A DNA stretch of 57,909 nucleotides, taken from Phenylobacterium sp. (GTDB taxonomy: Bacteria; Pseudomonadota; Alphaproteobacteria; Caulobacterales; Caulobacteraceae). The notes beneath the pieces were generated by a model that made no database searches, was not told where the DNA came from, and worked only from the letters and a program-made list of their open reading frames with translations. Location of the stretch: contig NZ_JAUYQL010000023.1 of the NCBI RefSeq assembly GCF_030697305.1, positions 1 to 57,909 on the forward strand. Reading direction: 5' to 3'. Made by a program: the position numbers and the translations under genes. Each line of letters starts with the position of its first letter. Position 1 is the first letter of the stretch. Positions 10,021-19,189 of the stretch are shown here, piece by piece.

Positions 10021-10024
10021 TCGC

Positions 10025-10450
10025 TCAGCGGTCGCCGAGCTGCAGGCTCGCCACACGAACGATGCTGCTGGGCGGCGTGGGGATCACCTTGGCGAGGCCC
10101 TCGCCATGTTGGTCCGCATCGTCATAGGCCAATTGCAGCGTCACTTCGCTGTCCCCGCGGACGAGCAGCACGTCGGCGGCGTCCGTGCGCAGATGTGACC
10201 GCTGCAAGGCGTGATCGACGGCCGCGCGCGCCAGTCGTTGGGCGCTGGCCTCGTCGGCCGCCAGGGCTGCGGCTTCCAAACCGTCCCGTGCGGCGCGTTG
10301 CAGCGCTCCGCCCATCCGTGCGTGTTCGATCCACAGGTTCAGGCCCGCGCCTAGCAAGAGCATGGCTGGCGCGAGGAACGCGAGCTCGACCCACGGCACG
10401 CGCCGAGCCGCCTTTTCAATGAGTGAATTCATGGAGAGCGCGCCAGTCAT
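10025..10450 (-). CDS. TadE-like pilus assembly / pseudopilin protein
   Basis: About 141 residues. A short basic N-terminus leads into VPWVELAFLAPAMLLLGAGLNLWIE, the TadE-type segment with a glutamate next to a single hydrophobic helix, as in pseudopilin-like proteins processed by a TadV-type prepilin peptidase. The rest is a small periplasmic domain with no motif I recognise. I chose ATG 10450, which has AGG seven bases upstream; ATG 10432 is possible. It converges on the transglutaminase with a 4-bp gap. There is no other tad gene in the window, so a pilus role is inferred only from the domain. Confidence 0.65.
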   Translation of the reverse strand: MTGALSMNSLIEKAARRVPWVELAFLAPAMLLLGAGLNLWIEHARMGGALQRAARDGLEAAALAADEASAQRLARAAVDHALQRSHLRTDAADVLLVRGDSEVTLQLAYDDADQHGEGLAKVIPTPPSSIVRVASLQLGDR

Positions 10451-10505
10451 GCGCGACCTATCGCCGCGCCGAGTGAATCGCACGTTAAAGTCGAGCTTGT
10501 CAGTC

Positions 10506-11537
10506 TTACGCGGGAAAGACGTAAGCCTTACTGGGCGCCAATCGCAGCTTGGCGCCGGGCGCGAGGCCCTGCGCATTCTCCCGCGCGAAGTGGGCCTCGA
10601 ACGGCAGTCCCGCCAGTGTCAAACCCTCAATGTGCACGACCGGCCCCTGGGCGGTGACCCGGTGGGCCACCACGTCGAAGCCGTCGCCATCCGCGGCGGG
10701 CACGAGGTCGTGCGGGCGCACGAAGGCGGTCGCTGAACCATTGGCGACGCCCGGCGCGGCCAGCGTGAGGCCTCCCCCCGTGAAGCGCTCGGCCTGAACG
10801 TCGCCTTCGAAACGGTTGGCGGCGCCGACGAAGCCGCAGACGAACGGACCGCTGGGCGCGTCATAGACTTCGGTCGGCGTCCCCACCTGCTCGATGCGTC
10901 CGAGGTTCAGGATCGCCACGCGGTCGGCCAGCTCAAGCGCCTCCTCCTGGTCGTGGGTGACGAAGATGGTGGTGACGCCGGTGGCGTCGTGGATGCGACG
11001 CAGCTCCTTGCGCAGCGACTTGCGCACCGTGGCGTCTAGCGCCCCGAATGGCTCGTCGAGCAGCAGCACGCGCGGATTCACCGCCAGGGCCCGGGCCAGC
11101 GCGACGCGCTGACGCTGGCCGCCGGAAAGCTGATTGGGGAAGCGCTTGCCCAGGCCGTCCAGCTCCACGAGCTTGAGCAGCTCGTCGACGCGCTTCAGGA
11201 TCTCTTCCTTGGACGGGCGCTGGGCGCGCTTTCGCACGTCGAGACCGAAGGCGACGTTGCGCGCCACGGTCATGTGGCGAAACAGGGCGTACTGCTGGAA
11301 CACGAAGCCGACCCGACGGTCGGCGGCGCCGGCCAGGGTCATGTCCTGATCGTCGAACAGGATCTGGCCCTTCTCGGGGAATTCGAGGCCGGCGATCAGT
11401 CGCAGCAGCGTCGTCTTGCCCGAGCCCGAAGGACCCAGCAAAGCCAGCAGCTCGCCCTCGGCGATCTCCAGGGTGACCCCGTTGAGCGCAGGGTAGCGGT
11501 CGAAGGTCTTTTCGATGTCGCGGGCGGTGATGGTCAT
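10506..11537 (-). CDS. cysA: Sulfate/thiosulfate ABC transporter ATP-binding protein CysA
   Basis: A 343-residue ABC ATPase. Walker A is GPSGSGKTT, the Q-loop is in [14 protein letters not shown], the signature is LSGGQRQR, Walker B is [12 protein letters not shown] and the switch His is in [12 protein letters not shown]-terminal TOBE-like regulatory domain follows. [20 protein letters not shown] is typical of CysA rather than other importers. It is the last gene of cysT-cysW-cysA, 19 bp after cysW, and energises uptake of sulfate or thiosulfate through CysT/CysW in the inner membrane. Confidence 0.93.
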   Translation of the reverse strand: MTITARDIEKTFDRYPALNGVTLEIAEGELLALLGPSGSGKTTLLRLIAGLEFPEKGQILFDDQDMTLAGAADRRVGFVFQQYALFRHMTVARNVAFGLDVRKRAQRPSKEEILKRVDELLKLVELDGLGKRFPNQLSGGQRQRVALARALAVNPRVLLLDEPFGALDATVRKSLRKELRRIHDATGVTTIFVTHDQEEALELADRVAILNLGRIEQVGTPTEVYDAPSGPFVCGFVGAANRFEGDVQAERFTGGGLTLAAPGVANGSATAFVRPHDLVPAADGDGFDVVAHRVTAQGPVVHIEGLTLAGLPFEAHFARENAQGLAPGAKLRLAPSKAYVFPA

Positions 11538-11556
11538 GAGGGGTGCGGGCTACCGG

Positions 11557-12402
11557 TCAATGGCCAACCCGGCCGTGCGGCTGGGCGACTTCTAGCAGGG
11601 TCTTCAGCGTCAGGGTCACCACCGCCAGGCCGCACAGCACGCCGGCCACGGCGAAGGCGCCGACGAAATTGTACTCGTTGTAGAGGATCTCCACGTGCAG
11701 CGGCATGGTGTTGGTCATGCCGCGGATGTGGCCGGACACCACCGACACTGCGCCGAACTCGCCCATGGCGCGGGCGTTGCACAGCAACATCCCGTAGAGC
11801 AGCGCCCAGCGGATGTTGGGGGCCGTCACACTCCAGAACGTGCGTAGGCCCGACGCGCCCAGCGAAACCGCCGCCTCCTCCTCGTCGACGCCCTGTTCCT
11901 GCATCAGCGGGATCAGCTCGCGCGCCACGAAGGGGAAGGTCACGAACACCGTCGCCAGCACGATGCCGGGCGTCGCGAAGATGATCTTAATGTCGTGGTC
12001 GATCAGCCACTCGCCGAACCAGCCCTGCGCCCCGAACACCAGGACGTAGATCAGCCCCGCGACCACCGGCGACACCGAAAACGGCAGGTCGATCAGGGTG
12101 ATCAGGAATGGCTTGAAGCGGAACTCGTGTTTGGCGACCGCCCAGGCGGCGCAGATGCCGAAGAACGCGTTGAAGGGCACGGCGATCGCCGCTGTCAGCA
12201 GCGTCAGCTTCATCGCCGCCACGGCGTCGGGCTCGCGGATCGCCTCCAGCGCCGGGCCGACGCCACGCCGCAGCGCCTCGACGAACACCGTGACCATGGG
12301 CAGGATCAGCACCAGCACCAAAAACGTCGCCACCACCGCCAGGATCAGCGCCTTGATCCAGGCCGGTTCTTCGGTGGCGAGCCTCGCTGTCGCGCGCTTC
12401 AT
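11557..12402 (-). CDS. cysW: Sulfate ABC transporter permease CysW
   Basis: A 281-residue inner-membrane permease with about six membrane helices. The EAA loop contacting CysA is [17 protein letters not shown], and the family motif [19 protein letters not shown] is present. The start is fixed by an ATGA overlap with the cysT stop (12399-12402). The open frame runs far upstream on this strand, but that part is only a shadow of cysT. It forms the channel with CysT. Confidence 0.93.
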   Translation of the reverse strand: MKRATARLATEEPAWIKALILAVVATFLVLVLILPMVTVFVEALRRGVGPALEAIREPDAVAAMKLTLLTAAIAVPFNAFFGICAAWAVAKHEFRFKPFLITLIDLPFSVSPVVAGLIYVLVFGAQGWFGEWLIDHDIKIIFATPGIVLATVFVTFPFVARELIPLMQEQGVDEEEAAVSLGASGLRTFWSVTAPNIRWALLYGMLLCNARAMGEFGAVSVVSGHIRGMTNTMPLHVEILYNEYNFVGAFAVAGVLCGLAVVTLTLKTLLEVAQPHGRVGH

Positions 12403-13298
12403 GCGAAACGCCTCGCATAGGCCTGGATGGCGTTGATCACGAACAGCATGGCGAATGAAACCAGCAGCATGACGACTGCGATCGCCGCCGCGCCGGCATA
12501 GTCGTACTGCTCCAGCTCGATGATGATCAGCAGCGGCGCGATCTCCGACTTGTAGGGCATGTTGCCGGCGATGAAGATCACCGAGCCGTATTCGCCGACG
12601 CCGCGGGCGAAGGCCATGGCGAACCCGGTGACCCAGGCGGGCGCCAGCGACGGCATGATGACGCGCAGGATCGTGTCCAGACGGCTGGCGCCCAGACTGG
12701 CCGCGGCCTCCTCCACGTCGTGCGAGAGATCGCGCATCACCGGCTCCAGCGTGCGCACCACGAACGGCAGGCCGATGAAGGTGAGCGCGATGATCACGCC
12801 GAGCGGCGTGTAGGCGACCTTGACCCCCAGCGGCGCCAACAGGCCCCCGACCCAACCGTTCTCCGCATAGAGGCTTGCCAGCGCGATCCCCGCCACCGCG
12901 GTGGGAAGCGCGAACGGCAGGTCGATGATCGCATTGACCGCCGCCTTGCCGGGAAACTGGTAGCGCACCATCGCCCAGGCCGTCGGAAGGCCGAACAGGC
13001 CGTTGATCAAGGCCGCCACCAGGGCCGCCCCGAACGAGAGTCGATAGGCCGTGAACGCCCGTTCCGAGAAGGCCGCCGATAGGAAATCCGCGGGCCCCTG
13101 CCCCGCCGACCGGAGGATCACCGCCGACAGCGGGATCAGCACGATGCACGACAGGATGGCGAGGGTGACGCCCATGGTCAGGCCGAAGCCCGGGATGGCC
13201 GAGCGCCTGCGCCAGGTCCAGCCACGCCGGGGCGCGGCCTGCACGGCCGTGCGCTGAGGCGCGTTCGCCACGATGTTGCGATCAGTCGGGGCGGTCAT
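12399..13298 (-). CDS. cysT: Sulfate ABC transporter permease CysT (CysU)
   Basis: A 299-residue permease with six predicted membrane helices, an EAA loop ([18 protein letters not shown]) and the CysT motif [20 protein letters not shown] use ATG 13298; an in-frame GTG at 13328 would add ten residues, and neither start has a clear ribosome binding site. The cytoplasmic N-terminus (about 40 residues, basic) is longer than in E. coli CysT. It is the first gene of cysT-cysW-cysA. No sulfate-binding protein gene (sbp/cysP) lies upstream, so the periplasmic receptor must be encoded elsewhere. Confidence 0.9.
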   Translation of the reverse strand: MTAPTDRNIVANAPQRTAVQAAPRRGWTWRRRSAIPGFGLTMGVTLAILSCIVLIPLSAVILRSAGQGPADFLSAAFSERAFTAYRLSFGAALVAALINGLFGLPTAWAMVRYQFPGKAAVNAIIDLPFALPTAVAGIALASLYAENGWVGGLLAPLGVKVAYTPLGVIIALTFIGLPFVVRTLEPVMRDLSHDVEEAAASLGASRLDTILRVIMPSLAPAWVTGFAMAFARGVGEYGSVIFIAGNMPYKSEIAPLLIIIELEQYDYAGAAAIAVVMLLVSFAMLFVINAIQAYARRFA

Positions 13299-13452
13299 GG
13301 GGAAAGCGGCGCTGGCCCTTTTCGACACGAAAACGCCCGCGCGCCAGGAAAGCGTCAGCCCCCTGTCCGCCAGCTCGCCTCCCGCTAATCCCTAGTTCGT
13401 CTATCGACAATAGAGATTTTCTGCGGAGCCCCCCGCGAAAGCTGGATCGGGG

Positions 13453-13536
13453 TCATCCGCCGAGCGGCGGGAAGGCCTGCATGCGGAAATGGTCGATGCG
13501 CCACCCGTCACCGGTGGACCGCAACGCCGCCGCGTT
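13453..13536 (-). pseudogene. Possible remnant of a coding region (C-terminal peptide only)
   Basis: On the minus strand, directly after the lipoprotein stop at 13535 and in another frame, an open stretch reads NAAALRSTGDGWRIDHFRM followed by QAFPPLGG and a TGA at 13453-13455. The GDGWRIDHF wording is protein-like and resembles C-termini of SnoaL/NTF2-like proteins. There is no start codon or upstream body in that frame, so if real it is a fragment left after deletion or frameshift. Evidence is compositional only; it may be chance in high-GC DNA. Confidence 0.25.
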
Positions 13537-14113
13537 AAGGCGTTTTGGGTTCAATCGACTTGTCCTTCAATGATGCCCGGAGGCGCTCGATGAACGACTC
13601 GATGTTCGCCCGTACCGACGCCTCGTTCGCCAACCTCAAGCGCTCCACGCCAATCAGCGCGTCGCCCATGGTAGCGGTGCCCGTCGCCGCCACCGTGTCA
13701 TCGAACACCACGCCGCCGCTCTTCAGGTCGGTGGCGCTGTAGCGAACCCTTGTCGTCACCGACATGTCGAGCCCGGCAAGAGGACGTTTCAGGTCGATCA
13801 TACTTGCTGTGATCTCAGAGGTCGCGGCCTGGGCCTCGTCGGCAAGGTAGTTTGCGGCGCGCAGCGAAGCCTCGAGGGCGGCCTTGAAGTCGACGTTGGA
13901 GATGTTCGACATCCAGAGGGGATTGGTCTCCGAGCCGCCTTGCGTCGCGGCAACTCGAAATTGCCGGTAACCTAGTTCGCCAGCCGATGCAGGCGCTATC
14001 GTCGGGGCGGCGATCATCTGTGTGGAGCGCGCGCCCGACGCGCAGCCTGTAACGCCTAACGAGGCGGCCGCGAGCATCAGGGCCATCCCGGCCTGAAGCA
14101 TGAATCTGGTCAT
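13535..14113 (-). CDS. Predicted lipoprotein of unknown function
   Basis: A 192-residue protein with a lipoprotein signal peptide: basic start, hydrophobic core (MALMLAAASLG) and lipobox VTGC with the cysteine near residue 24. The mature part has mixed alpha/beta character, with TTRVRYSATDLKSGGVVFDDTV in the middle and a charged helix at the end. The start overlaps the stop of the upstream lipoprotein gene in ATGA (14110-14113), so the two are co-translated and probably act together at the envelope. Function unknown. Confidence 0.75.
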   Translation of the reverse strand: MTRFMLQAGMALMLAAASLGVTGCASGARSTQMIAAPTIAPASAGELGYRQFRVAATQGGSETNPLWMSNISNVDFKAALEASLRAANYLADEAQAATSEITASMIDLKRPLAGLDMSVTTRVRYSATDLKSGGVVFDDTVAATGTATMGDALIGVERLRLANEASVRANIESFIERLRASLKDKSIEPKTP

Positions 14114-14571
14114 TGCGTGATCCCCTGTGTTCCAGGCGCTGACGCGCCCGCGGCGGCTTTGTCCACGATGGTCTCTGCGTCCTTCTTCTCGAGGACGATA
14201 TGGAGTGGATTGGGACTGAGGTCGTTCATCGCCCCGCTCGTCGCGTCGACCCCGACCCCGATGATCCCGCCGAAGATGATGTTCCCAGCCATGCCCGCCC
14301 CGCCGGCGCCCGCGATCTGCGTGCGGACATAGGACGAGGCGTTCTTGTAGCCCGCCTTTGAAGCAGTGACTTCGAACGGATCCTTGCGCGGCATCTTGAA
14401 GACGCAGGGCGTCGCTGGGCAGCTAAAGCCGCTAGAAGTCCTCACCGTCGCGCCTGGTGGTGTGGATTCCACGACGAACGAGGTCGTGGTCCCGCGGGTG
14501 ATGGTCGCGCAGGCGCCGAGCGAAAACCCAAGCGCGGTCGCCGCCGCAAAGCGGATAGATAGCTTCACCAT
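14110..14571 (-). CDS. Small lipoprotein with PEGA-like segment
   Basis: About 153 residues. The start is ATG 14571, which has a strong GGGGAGG six bases upstream; an in-frame start 42 bases further up has none. The signal peptide ends in a lipobox (LGACAT, cysteine near residue 20). The segment ESTPPGATVRTSSGF with a Cys pair (FSCPATPCVF) resembles PEGA-type surface domains. A glycine-rich hydrophobic stretch follows (GGAGMAGNIIFGGIIGVGVD). Such proteins are sometimes annotated as translation initiation factor 2, which the sequence does not support. Translationally coupled to the downstream lipoprotein gene. Confidence 0.75.
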   Translation of the reverse strand: MVKLSIRFAAATALGFSLGACATITRGTTTSFVVESTPPGATVRTSSGFSCPATPCVFKMPRKDPFEVTASKAGYKNASSYVRTQIAGAGGAGMAGNIIFGGIIGVGVDATSGAMNDLSPNPLHIVLEKKDAETIVDKAAAGASAPGTQGITQ

Positions 14572-14632
14572 AGCCTCCCCACAACCTATGGTGAAGCTTA
14601 CATCAGGTGACAATGTTGTCGAGAAAATTACT

Positions 14633-14673
14633 CTCTTTGATTGCGGTTCGGGCCAGCGAAAGCAACCAAAGAG
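14633..14673 (-). terminator. Rho-independent-type terminator after the GNAT gene
   Basis: Two 12-base arms (14633-14644 and 14662-14673) pair fully in minus-strand RNA with one G-U pair, around a 17-base loop. The arm is followed on that strand by AGAGTAATTTTCTC, a short U-rich run. It starts 8 bases after the stop of the minus-strand acetyltransferase gene and sits before the lipoprotein pair. Confidence 0.6.
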
Positions 14674-14680
14674 GGTGACG

Positions 14681-15160
14681 TCATGCCGACTTCAAATGCT
14701 TCTCCATCGCATAGTTGTGGATCGCAACGCCGCGCACCGTGAGATCGCGACGCGCGACGATGCGAAACCCTTTGCGCAAGAACATCCGGCGCGCCGCCTC
14801 GCTTGCCTCCATATACAGCCGCGAGACGCCGTGCCCGCGCGCCACTCTCTCCAAGGCGTCGTAGAGCTGGGAACCCACGCCCTTCCCTACGACTTCAGGC
14901 CGAAGATACGTGTGATCGATGTGACCGTCGGCTTCGAGGTCGATGTAGCCGACAGGCCCATCGGCCTCATCCGTCGCTACAAGGAAGCTCAACCGGCTGG
15001 CGGCACGGCGCTCGAACGACAGCGGGTCCGGCGGTGCAGGCGCCCACGCCTCAACCTGCAAACGGCTGTAGTCGCGCAGGCCCGCTTGGCGGACGGAAGC
15101 GAAGAACAGGGCGGCCAGCGCGGGCGCATCCGCAGGTCGATAGGGGCGGATCGTGATCAC
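14681..15160 (-). CDS. GNAT-family N-acetyltransferase
   Basis: A 159-residue single-domain acetyltransferase. It opens MITIRPYRPADAPALAALF; the acetyl-CoA binding motif is LRPEVVGKGVGSQLYDALE (V-x-x-x-G-x-G-x/G type), and motif B is in MEASEAARRMFLRKGF. This matches the GNAT fold, in particular YafP/PA4866-like proteins. The start is GTG 15160 with AGGA six bases upstream. It stands alone and is followed by a terminator hairpin. The acceptor substrate cannot be read from sequence. Confidence 0.85.
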   Translation of the reverse strand: MITIRPYRPADAPALAALFFASVRQAGLRDYSRLQVEAWAPAPPDPLSFERRAASRLSFLVATDEADGPVGYIDLEADGHIDHTYLRPEVVGKGVGSQLYDALERVARGHGVSRLYMEASEAARRMFLRKGFRIVARRDLTVRGVAIHNYAMEKHLKSA

Positions 15161-15252
15161 GGAGGGTCCTGCCGGCGCGGCAGACGGCTGCGCATGCGAG
15201 CCGTCCTACGCCGAGATTAGCCGGTGGGCGGGGCGATTCGTCCGCCGGAGTT

Positions 15253-15507
15253 TCAGGCTTTGTGGGCGTCCCAACCCAGCAGCGGCGACATCGCTTCCTG
15301 GCCGGGCGCGAGGTCGTGGAGATGGCTCTCGAATTCTCGCTGCTTCTCGAAGGCGCGGATCTTGTCGGCGAGCTTGTCGAACCTTTCGGCCAGTGCAGGA
15401 GGCGGCGCCCAGGAGCGGGCCGGGTCATGCGGTCCGGCGTCCAGCGGATGCTCGAACAGGGTCCTCATCTCGCGAAGGACGGCCTCAAGTTCGGAATATG
15501 GGTTCAT
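15253..15507 (-). CDS. Small hypothetical protein
   Basis: An 84-residue helical, charged protein (MNPYSELEAVLREMRTLFE at the start; ALAERFDKLADKIRAFEKQR in the middle) that could form a coiled coil. AGGAAG lies seven bases before the ATG and codon use matches the neighbours, so I take it as real. No signal peptide, membrane segment or recognised domain. A near-perfect palindrome at 15183-15205 lies just downstream and could end its transcript. Confidence 0.6.
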   Translation of the reverse strand: MNPYSELEAVLREMRTLFEHPLDAGPHDPARSWAPPPALAERFDKLADKIRAFEKQREFESHLHDLAPGQEAMSPLLGWDAHKA

Positions 15508-15639
15508 GGCGGCTTCCTACCGGATCAGCCGACGAGGCGCCCTCGCCGGCGCCGCCCGCCCCCCGTTCATCCGCGAGGCGGGGGCAGCCTTAAAATAGGC
15601 CTGCGGACATAAACGTTCCAGGGGTGTGGCGACGTAGCC

Positions 15640-16080
15640 TCAAGGGCTCTCGACCGGTGGGAACTCGCCGCGACTGACCGCGATGCCCAGCTTGAGGCTC
15701 TGGGCGATCAGCTCCGAACGCGCGACGAACAGCGCTGCGGCGTCAGCCGGGCAGAGCCGGCGCACCGTCTCGTGGAACAGCTCCAGCCAGCGGGCGAAGT
15801 GTTTGGCCTCGATGCCGCCCACCGCCACATGGGCCACCATGGGCGATCCCTCATAACGCGCGGTGCGCAGCAGCACCGACGACCAGAAATCGCACAGCTT
15901 GGCCAAGTGCTGGCTCCAGTCGTCGCCCAACACGCGGCCAAAGATCGGCCCGAGGTCCGGATCGATTCGCACTCGGGCGTAGAAGGCGTGGACGACCTCG
16001 TGGATCATCGCCTCGGTGACCCCAACGGCGACGCCCGCGCCGACGCGAAGCTTTGGGTTCGCAGGTTGTTCGGAAATCAC
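15640..16080 (-). CDS. Group III truncated haemoglobin
   Basis: About 146 residues. The Phe-Tyr pair of the B helix is in HAFYARVRIDPDLGPIF, and WSQHLAKLCDFWSSVLL plus FARWLELFHETVRR (proximal His) match group III truncated globins. These bind haem, O2 or NO and are often linked to nitrosative or microaerobic stress. I prefer GTG 16080, since AGGAGG (complement of 16089-16094) lies eight bases upstream; GTG 16086 would leave only two bases of spacing. The gene is monocistronic, next to tRNA-Lys. Confidence 0.88.
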   Translation of the reverse strand: MISEQPANPKLRVGAGVAVGVTEAMIHEVVHAFYARVRIDPDLGPIFGRVLGDDWSQHLAKLCDFWSSVLLRTARYEGSPMVAHVAVGGIEAKHFARWLELFHETVRRLCPADAAALFVARSELIAQSLKLGIAVSRGEFPPVESP

Positions 16081-16146
16081 GCGCACGCCCTCCTGACCGC
16101 AGATATGGGGTCGGCGGCGCGGGGGCGCATCGGCCCGCGACGATGT

Positions 16147-16221
16147 TGGTAGGCCGGGTGGGGGTCGAACCCACGACCACTCGATTAAAAGTCGGGTGCT
16201 CTACCACTGAGCTACCGGCCC
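16147..16221 (-). tRNA. tRNA-Lys(UUU)
   Basis: A 75-nt minus-strand cloverleaf, CCA encoded. Acceptor arms are GGGCCGG and CCGGCCT; the D arm is GCTCAGTGGTAGAGC; the anticodon loop is CTTTTAA, giving anticodon UUU; the T arm is GTGGG-TTCGACC-CCCAC. The first acceptor pair is G-U, and the anticodon stem CCCGA/TCGAG has one C-A mismatch at the second pair (28-42). Confidence 0.95.
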
Positions 16222-16353
16222 TCAGCGCGACGCGATGGTTTGCGTCGGGCGAAGCGGCGCGGACCTTACCCAGCAGGCCCCGACGAAACAAGGCCGCGGG
16301 AGCGTGCGGGCCGCGGGGCGCGTTTAGCCTGGAGTGATATAGGATCGCTTCCG

Positions 16354-16950
16354 ATGCGCTTCGCGACTCTCGCCCTTCTGCCCGTCCTGGCTCCCATCCT
16401 GCTGCTTGGCGCCTGCACGACGACGCGCGCGGACGGCTCGGCGAAGATCCAGACGACGTCGGAAGCCAACCGCGAGAACCTGCAGGGGGCGCTGGCTGCG
16501 CCGCTTCGCGACGTCAATGTGCTGCGTACCAAGATCCCCGACGTGCTGCTGCAGGCCGAGGCCGATCCCTATCAGCGCCCGACCGCCGGCGACTGCGAGG
16601 AACTGCGCGCCCTGGTCGCTCCGCTGAACGAGGCGCTGGGCGACGACCTGGACCTGTTAGCCATCGAGAACGCCAGCATGATGATCAGGGGGCGGGAGAC
16701 GGCGCTTGGGGCGATCGCCGGTCTGACCACCGACGTGATCCCGTTCCGCGGCTGGGTCCGTAAGCTGACCGGGGCCGAGCAGCACGACAAGCTTGTGGCG
16801 CAGGCGATCATGGCAGGCGCGGTGCGTCGCGCCTACCTGAAGGGTCTGGGCGAGAGCAAGGGATGCGAGCCGCCGGCGACGCCGTCGCACCTGCTCAGCG
16901 GCACGCCGCCCGTCGAGCAGGAGCCGAAGCCCCGCTATCCCGTTCGCTGA
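16354..16950 (+). CDS. Predicted lipoprotein of unknown function
   Basis: A 198-residue protein with a lipoprotein signal: [23 protein letters not shown], lipobox LGAC with the cysteine near residue 20. AGGA lies about nine bases before ATG 16354; the upstream in-frame extension overlaps the tRNA flank and is not coding-like. The mature part is helical, with two further cysteines (GDCEELRAL and KGCEPP). No domain recognised. The 3' end overlaps the convergent tgt gene by 16 bp. Confidence 0.75.
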   Translation: MRFATLALLPVLAPILLLGACTTTRADGSAKIQTTSEANRENLQGALAAPLRDVNVLRTKIPDVLLQAEADPYQRPTAGDCEELRALVAPLNEALGDDLDLLAIENASMMIRGRETALGAIAGLTTDVIPFRGWVRKLTGAEQHDKLVAQAIMAGAVRRAYLKGLGESKGCEPPATPSHLLSGTPPVEQEPKPRYPVR

Positions 16951-18050
16951 CGCGCGGCGAAGTCGCGGCGGAACACGTCCAGCCGGCCCTCGGCGATGGC
17001 CTCACGCAAGGCCTTGGTCAGGATGTGGAAGAAGGCCAGGTTATGCCAGGAGAGCAAAACCTGTCCCAGGATCTCCTGCGACTTCACCAAGTGATGCAGA
17101 TAAGCCTTTGAATAGTCTGTGCTAGCTGCGCAGCCGCCGTTTGGATCAAGCGGCGTATCGTCTTCCGCGAAGCGTGCATTCTTCAGGTTCACCGAGCCTT
17201 CCCAGGTCCAGGCCTGGCCGTGGCGGCCCGAGCGCGTCGGCAGGACGCAGTCGAACATGTCGACGCCGCGGGCCACCGCCTCGACGATGTCGATCGGCTT
17301 GCCGACCCCCATCAGGTAGCGCGGACGCTCCGGCGGCAGCATAGCCGGCGCATAGTCCAGCACCTCGCACATGGCGGCATGACCCTCGCCCACCGCCAGG
17401 CCGCCGATCGCATAGCCGTCGAAGCCGGTCTCGATCAGCCGCTCCGACGATTCGCGCCGCAGCGCCTCGAACGTCGAGCCCTGCTGGATGCCGAACAGCG
17501 CCTGGGCCTCACGCGCCCCGAATGCGGCCTTGCAGCGCTCGCCCCATCGCGCCGACAGCCGCAACGCCTCGCCCGCGCGCGCCTCTTCCGCCGGCCAGGC
17601 GACACACTCGTCCAGCTGCATGGAGATGTCCGCGCCCAATAGGTCTGCCTGGATCTCGATGGACCGCTCCGGCGACAGCGTGTGGCGCGAGCCGTCGATA
17701 TGACTCTGGAAGGTGACGGCATCCTCCCTGACCTTGGCGATCTTCGACAGGCTCATCACCTGGAAGCCGCCCGAGTCCGTGAGGATCGGCCCCTCCCAGC
17801 GCATGAACCGGTGCAGGCCGCCCAGCCGCGCCACCCGCTCGGCGGTGGGTCGCAGCATCAGGTGATAGGTGTTGCCCAGGATGATGTCGGCGCCGCTGGA
17901 GGCCACCTGATCGACGCTCAGCGCCTTGACCGTGCCGGCCGTGCCCACCGGCATGAAGGCCGGGGTGCGGATCGCGCCGCGCGGGGTCTGCAGCACGCCG
18001 GTGCGCGCGGCGCCGTCGACGGCGTCGATGCGGAACGGGAAGGCGCCCAT
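16935..18050 (-). CDS. tgt: tRNA-guanine transglycosylase Tgt, with a degenerate zinc site
   Basis: A 371-residue Tgt, which swaps guanine-34 for preQ1 in GUN tRNAs. Catalytic residues are present: Asp92 in [10 protein letters not shown], Asp147 in MQLDECV, the GGLAVGE pocket, and nucleophile Asp267 in [15 protein letters not shown]. The C-terminal zinc motif, normally C-x-C-x2-C plus His, reads here G305-x-C307-x2-S310 ([17 protein letters not shown]) with His336 kept, so two cysteines are missing. Length is normal for the family. The start overlaps the queA stop (TGATG), placing it second in a queA-tgt operon. Confidence 0.92.
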   Translation of the reverse strand: MGAFPFRIDAVDGAARTGVLQTPRGAIRTPAFMPVGTAGTVKALSVDQVASSGADIILGNTYHLMLRPTAERVARLGGLHRFMRWEGPILTDSGGFQVMSLSKIAKVREDAVTFQSHIDGSRHTLSPERSIEIQADLLGADISMQLDECVAWPAEEARAGEALRLSARWGERCKAAFGAREAQALFGIQQGSTFEALRRESSERLIETGFDGYAIGGLAVGEGHAAMCEVLDYAPAMLPPERPRYLMGVGKPIDIVEAVARGVDMFDCVLPTRSGRHGQAWTWEGSVNLKNARFAEDDTPLDPNGGCAASTDYSKAYLHHLVKSQEILGQVLLSWHNLAFFHILTKALREAIAEGRLDVFRRDFAARQRTG

Positions 18051-19126
18051 CAGTCGGCCCGCCAGAGCAGGCTCGCGTCGCCGTAGGAATAGAACCGATA
18101 GCCATCGGCGATGGCGTGCTCATAGGCCTCGCGCATCCGATCCTGCCCGGCGAAGGCGCAGACCAGCATGAACAGCGTCGACTTCGGCAGATGGAAGTTG
18201 GTCATCAGGCCGTCGGCGGCGCGGAACCGATAGCCCGGCGTGATGAAGATCGAGGTCTCGTCGGCGAAGGGCTGCACCTGTCGGTCCTCGCCCGCCGCCG
18301 ATTCCAGCAGCCGCAGGGACGTGGTGCCGACGCAGACCACCCGCCCGCCCGCCGCTCGCGTGCGATTGACCGCGTCCGCTGTGGCTTGCGACACCTCCCC
18401 GTACTCCGGATGCATGCGGTGGAGGGCGATGTCGTCTTCCTTCACCGGCAGGAAGGTGCCCGCCCCGACATGCAGGGTGACAAAGGCGCTTCCCACGCCG
18501 CGCTCGGCCAGGCGCTCCAGCAGCCGCGGGGTGAAATGCAGGCCGGCGGTGGGTGCGGCGACCGATCCGTCGGCCTGCGCGTAGACCGTCTGGTAGTCGC
18601 TGCGGTCGCGTTCGTCCTCTGGGCGGCGCGCGGCGATGTAGGGCGGCAGCGGCATGGCCCCGCGCTCGGCGATGGCTGCGTCCAGATCGGCGCCCGTCAG
18701 ATCGAAGGCCAGCGTCACCTCGCCGCCGTCGCCCTTCGCATGGATCGTCGCGTTCAGCGCGCCAATCAGGCAGGCGCGGTCGTTGGTCTCGCCGAAGGAC
18801 ACCCGGTCGCCGGGCTCCAGCCGCTTGCCCGGCTTCATGAACGCGGTCCAGCGCGAGCCGGACAGGCGACGGTGCAGGGTGGCCTCCACCGCCACCACGC
18901 TGTCGCCGCGATGCCGCTTGCCTTTCAGCCGCGCCGCGATCACCCGGGTGTCGTTGAGCACCAGCAGATCGCCGGGTGCGAGCAGGCTCGGCAAGTCGTC
19001 GACGCGGCGGTCGGCCAGCGCTTCGCCGGGCTGCACCACCAGCAGGCGTGCGGAGTCCCTCGGTTCGGCCGGGCGCAGAGCGATGCGCTCCGCAGGCAGT
19101 ATGAAATCGAAATCGGCAAGCTGCAT
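18050..19126 (-). CDS. queA: S-adenosylmethionine:tRNA ribosyltransferase-isomerase QueA
   Basis: A 358-residue QueA, converting preQ1-tRNA to epoxyqueuosine-tRNA with the ribosyl part of SAM. Family motifs are [54 protein letters not shown] and [14 protein letters not shown], then [13 protein letters not shown] and [18 protein letters not shown]. It is first gene of queA-tgt, overlapping tgt by one base. Together with Tgt it makes the second half of the queuosine pathway; preQ1 synthesis genes are not in this window. Confidence 0.95.
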   Translation of the reverse strand: MQLADFDFILPAERIALRPAEPRDSARLLVVQPGEALADRRVDDLPSLLAPGDLLVLNDTRVIAARLKGKRHRGDSVVAVEATLHRRLSGSRWTAFMKPGKRLEPGDRVSFGETNDRACLIGALNATIHAKGDGGEVTLAFDLTGADLDAAIAERGAMPLPPYIAARRPEDERDRSDYQTVYAQADGSVAAPTAGLHFTPRLLERLAERGVGSAFVTLHVGAGTFLPVKEDDIALHRMHPEYGEVSQATADAVNRTRAAGGRVVCVGTTSLRLLESAAGEDRQVQPFADETSIFITPGYRFRAADGLMTNFHLPKSTLFMLVCAFAGQDRMREAYEHAIADGYRFYSYGDASLLWRAD

Positions 19127-19189
19127 GGATCGGGCTCAAGCGCATGCGCGCGGGCGCCCGTCAAGGCCATGCCGTGCTAGAGCGCACGC

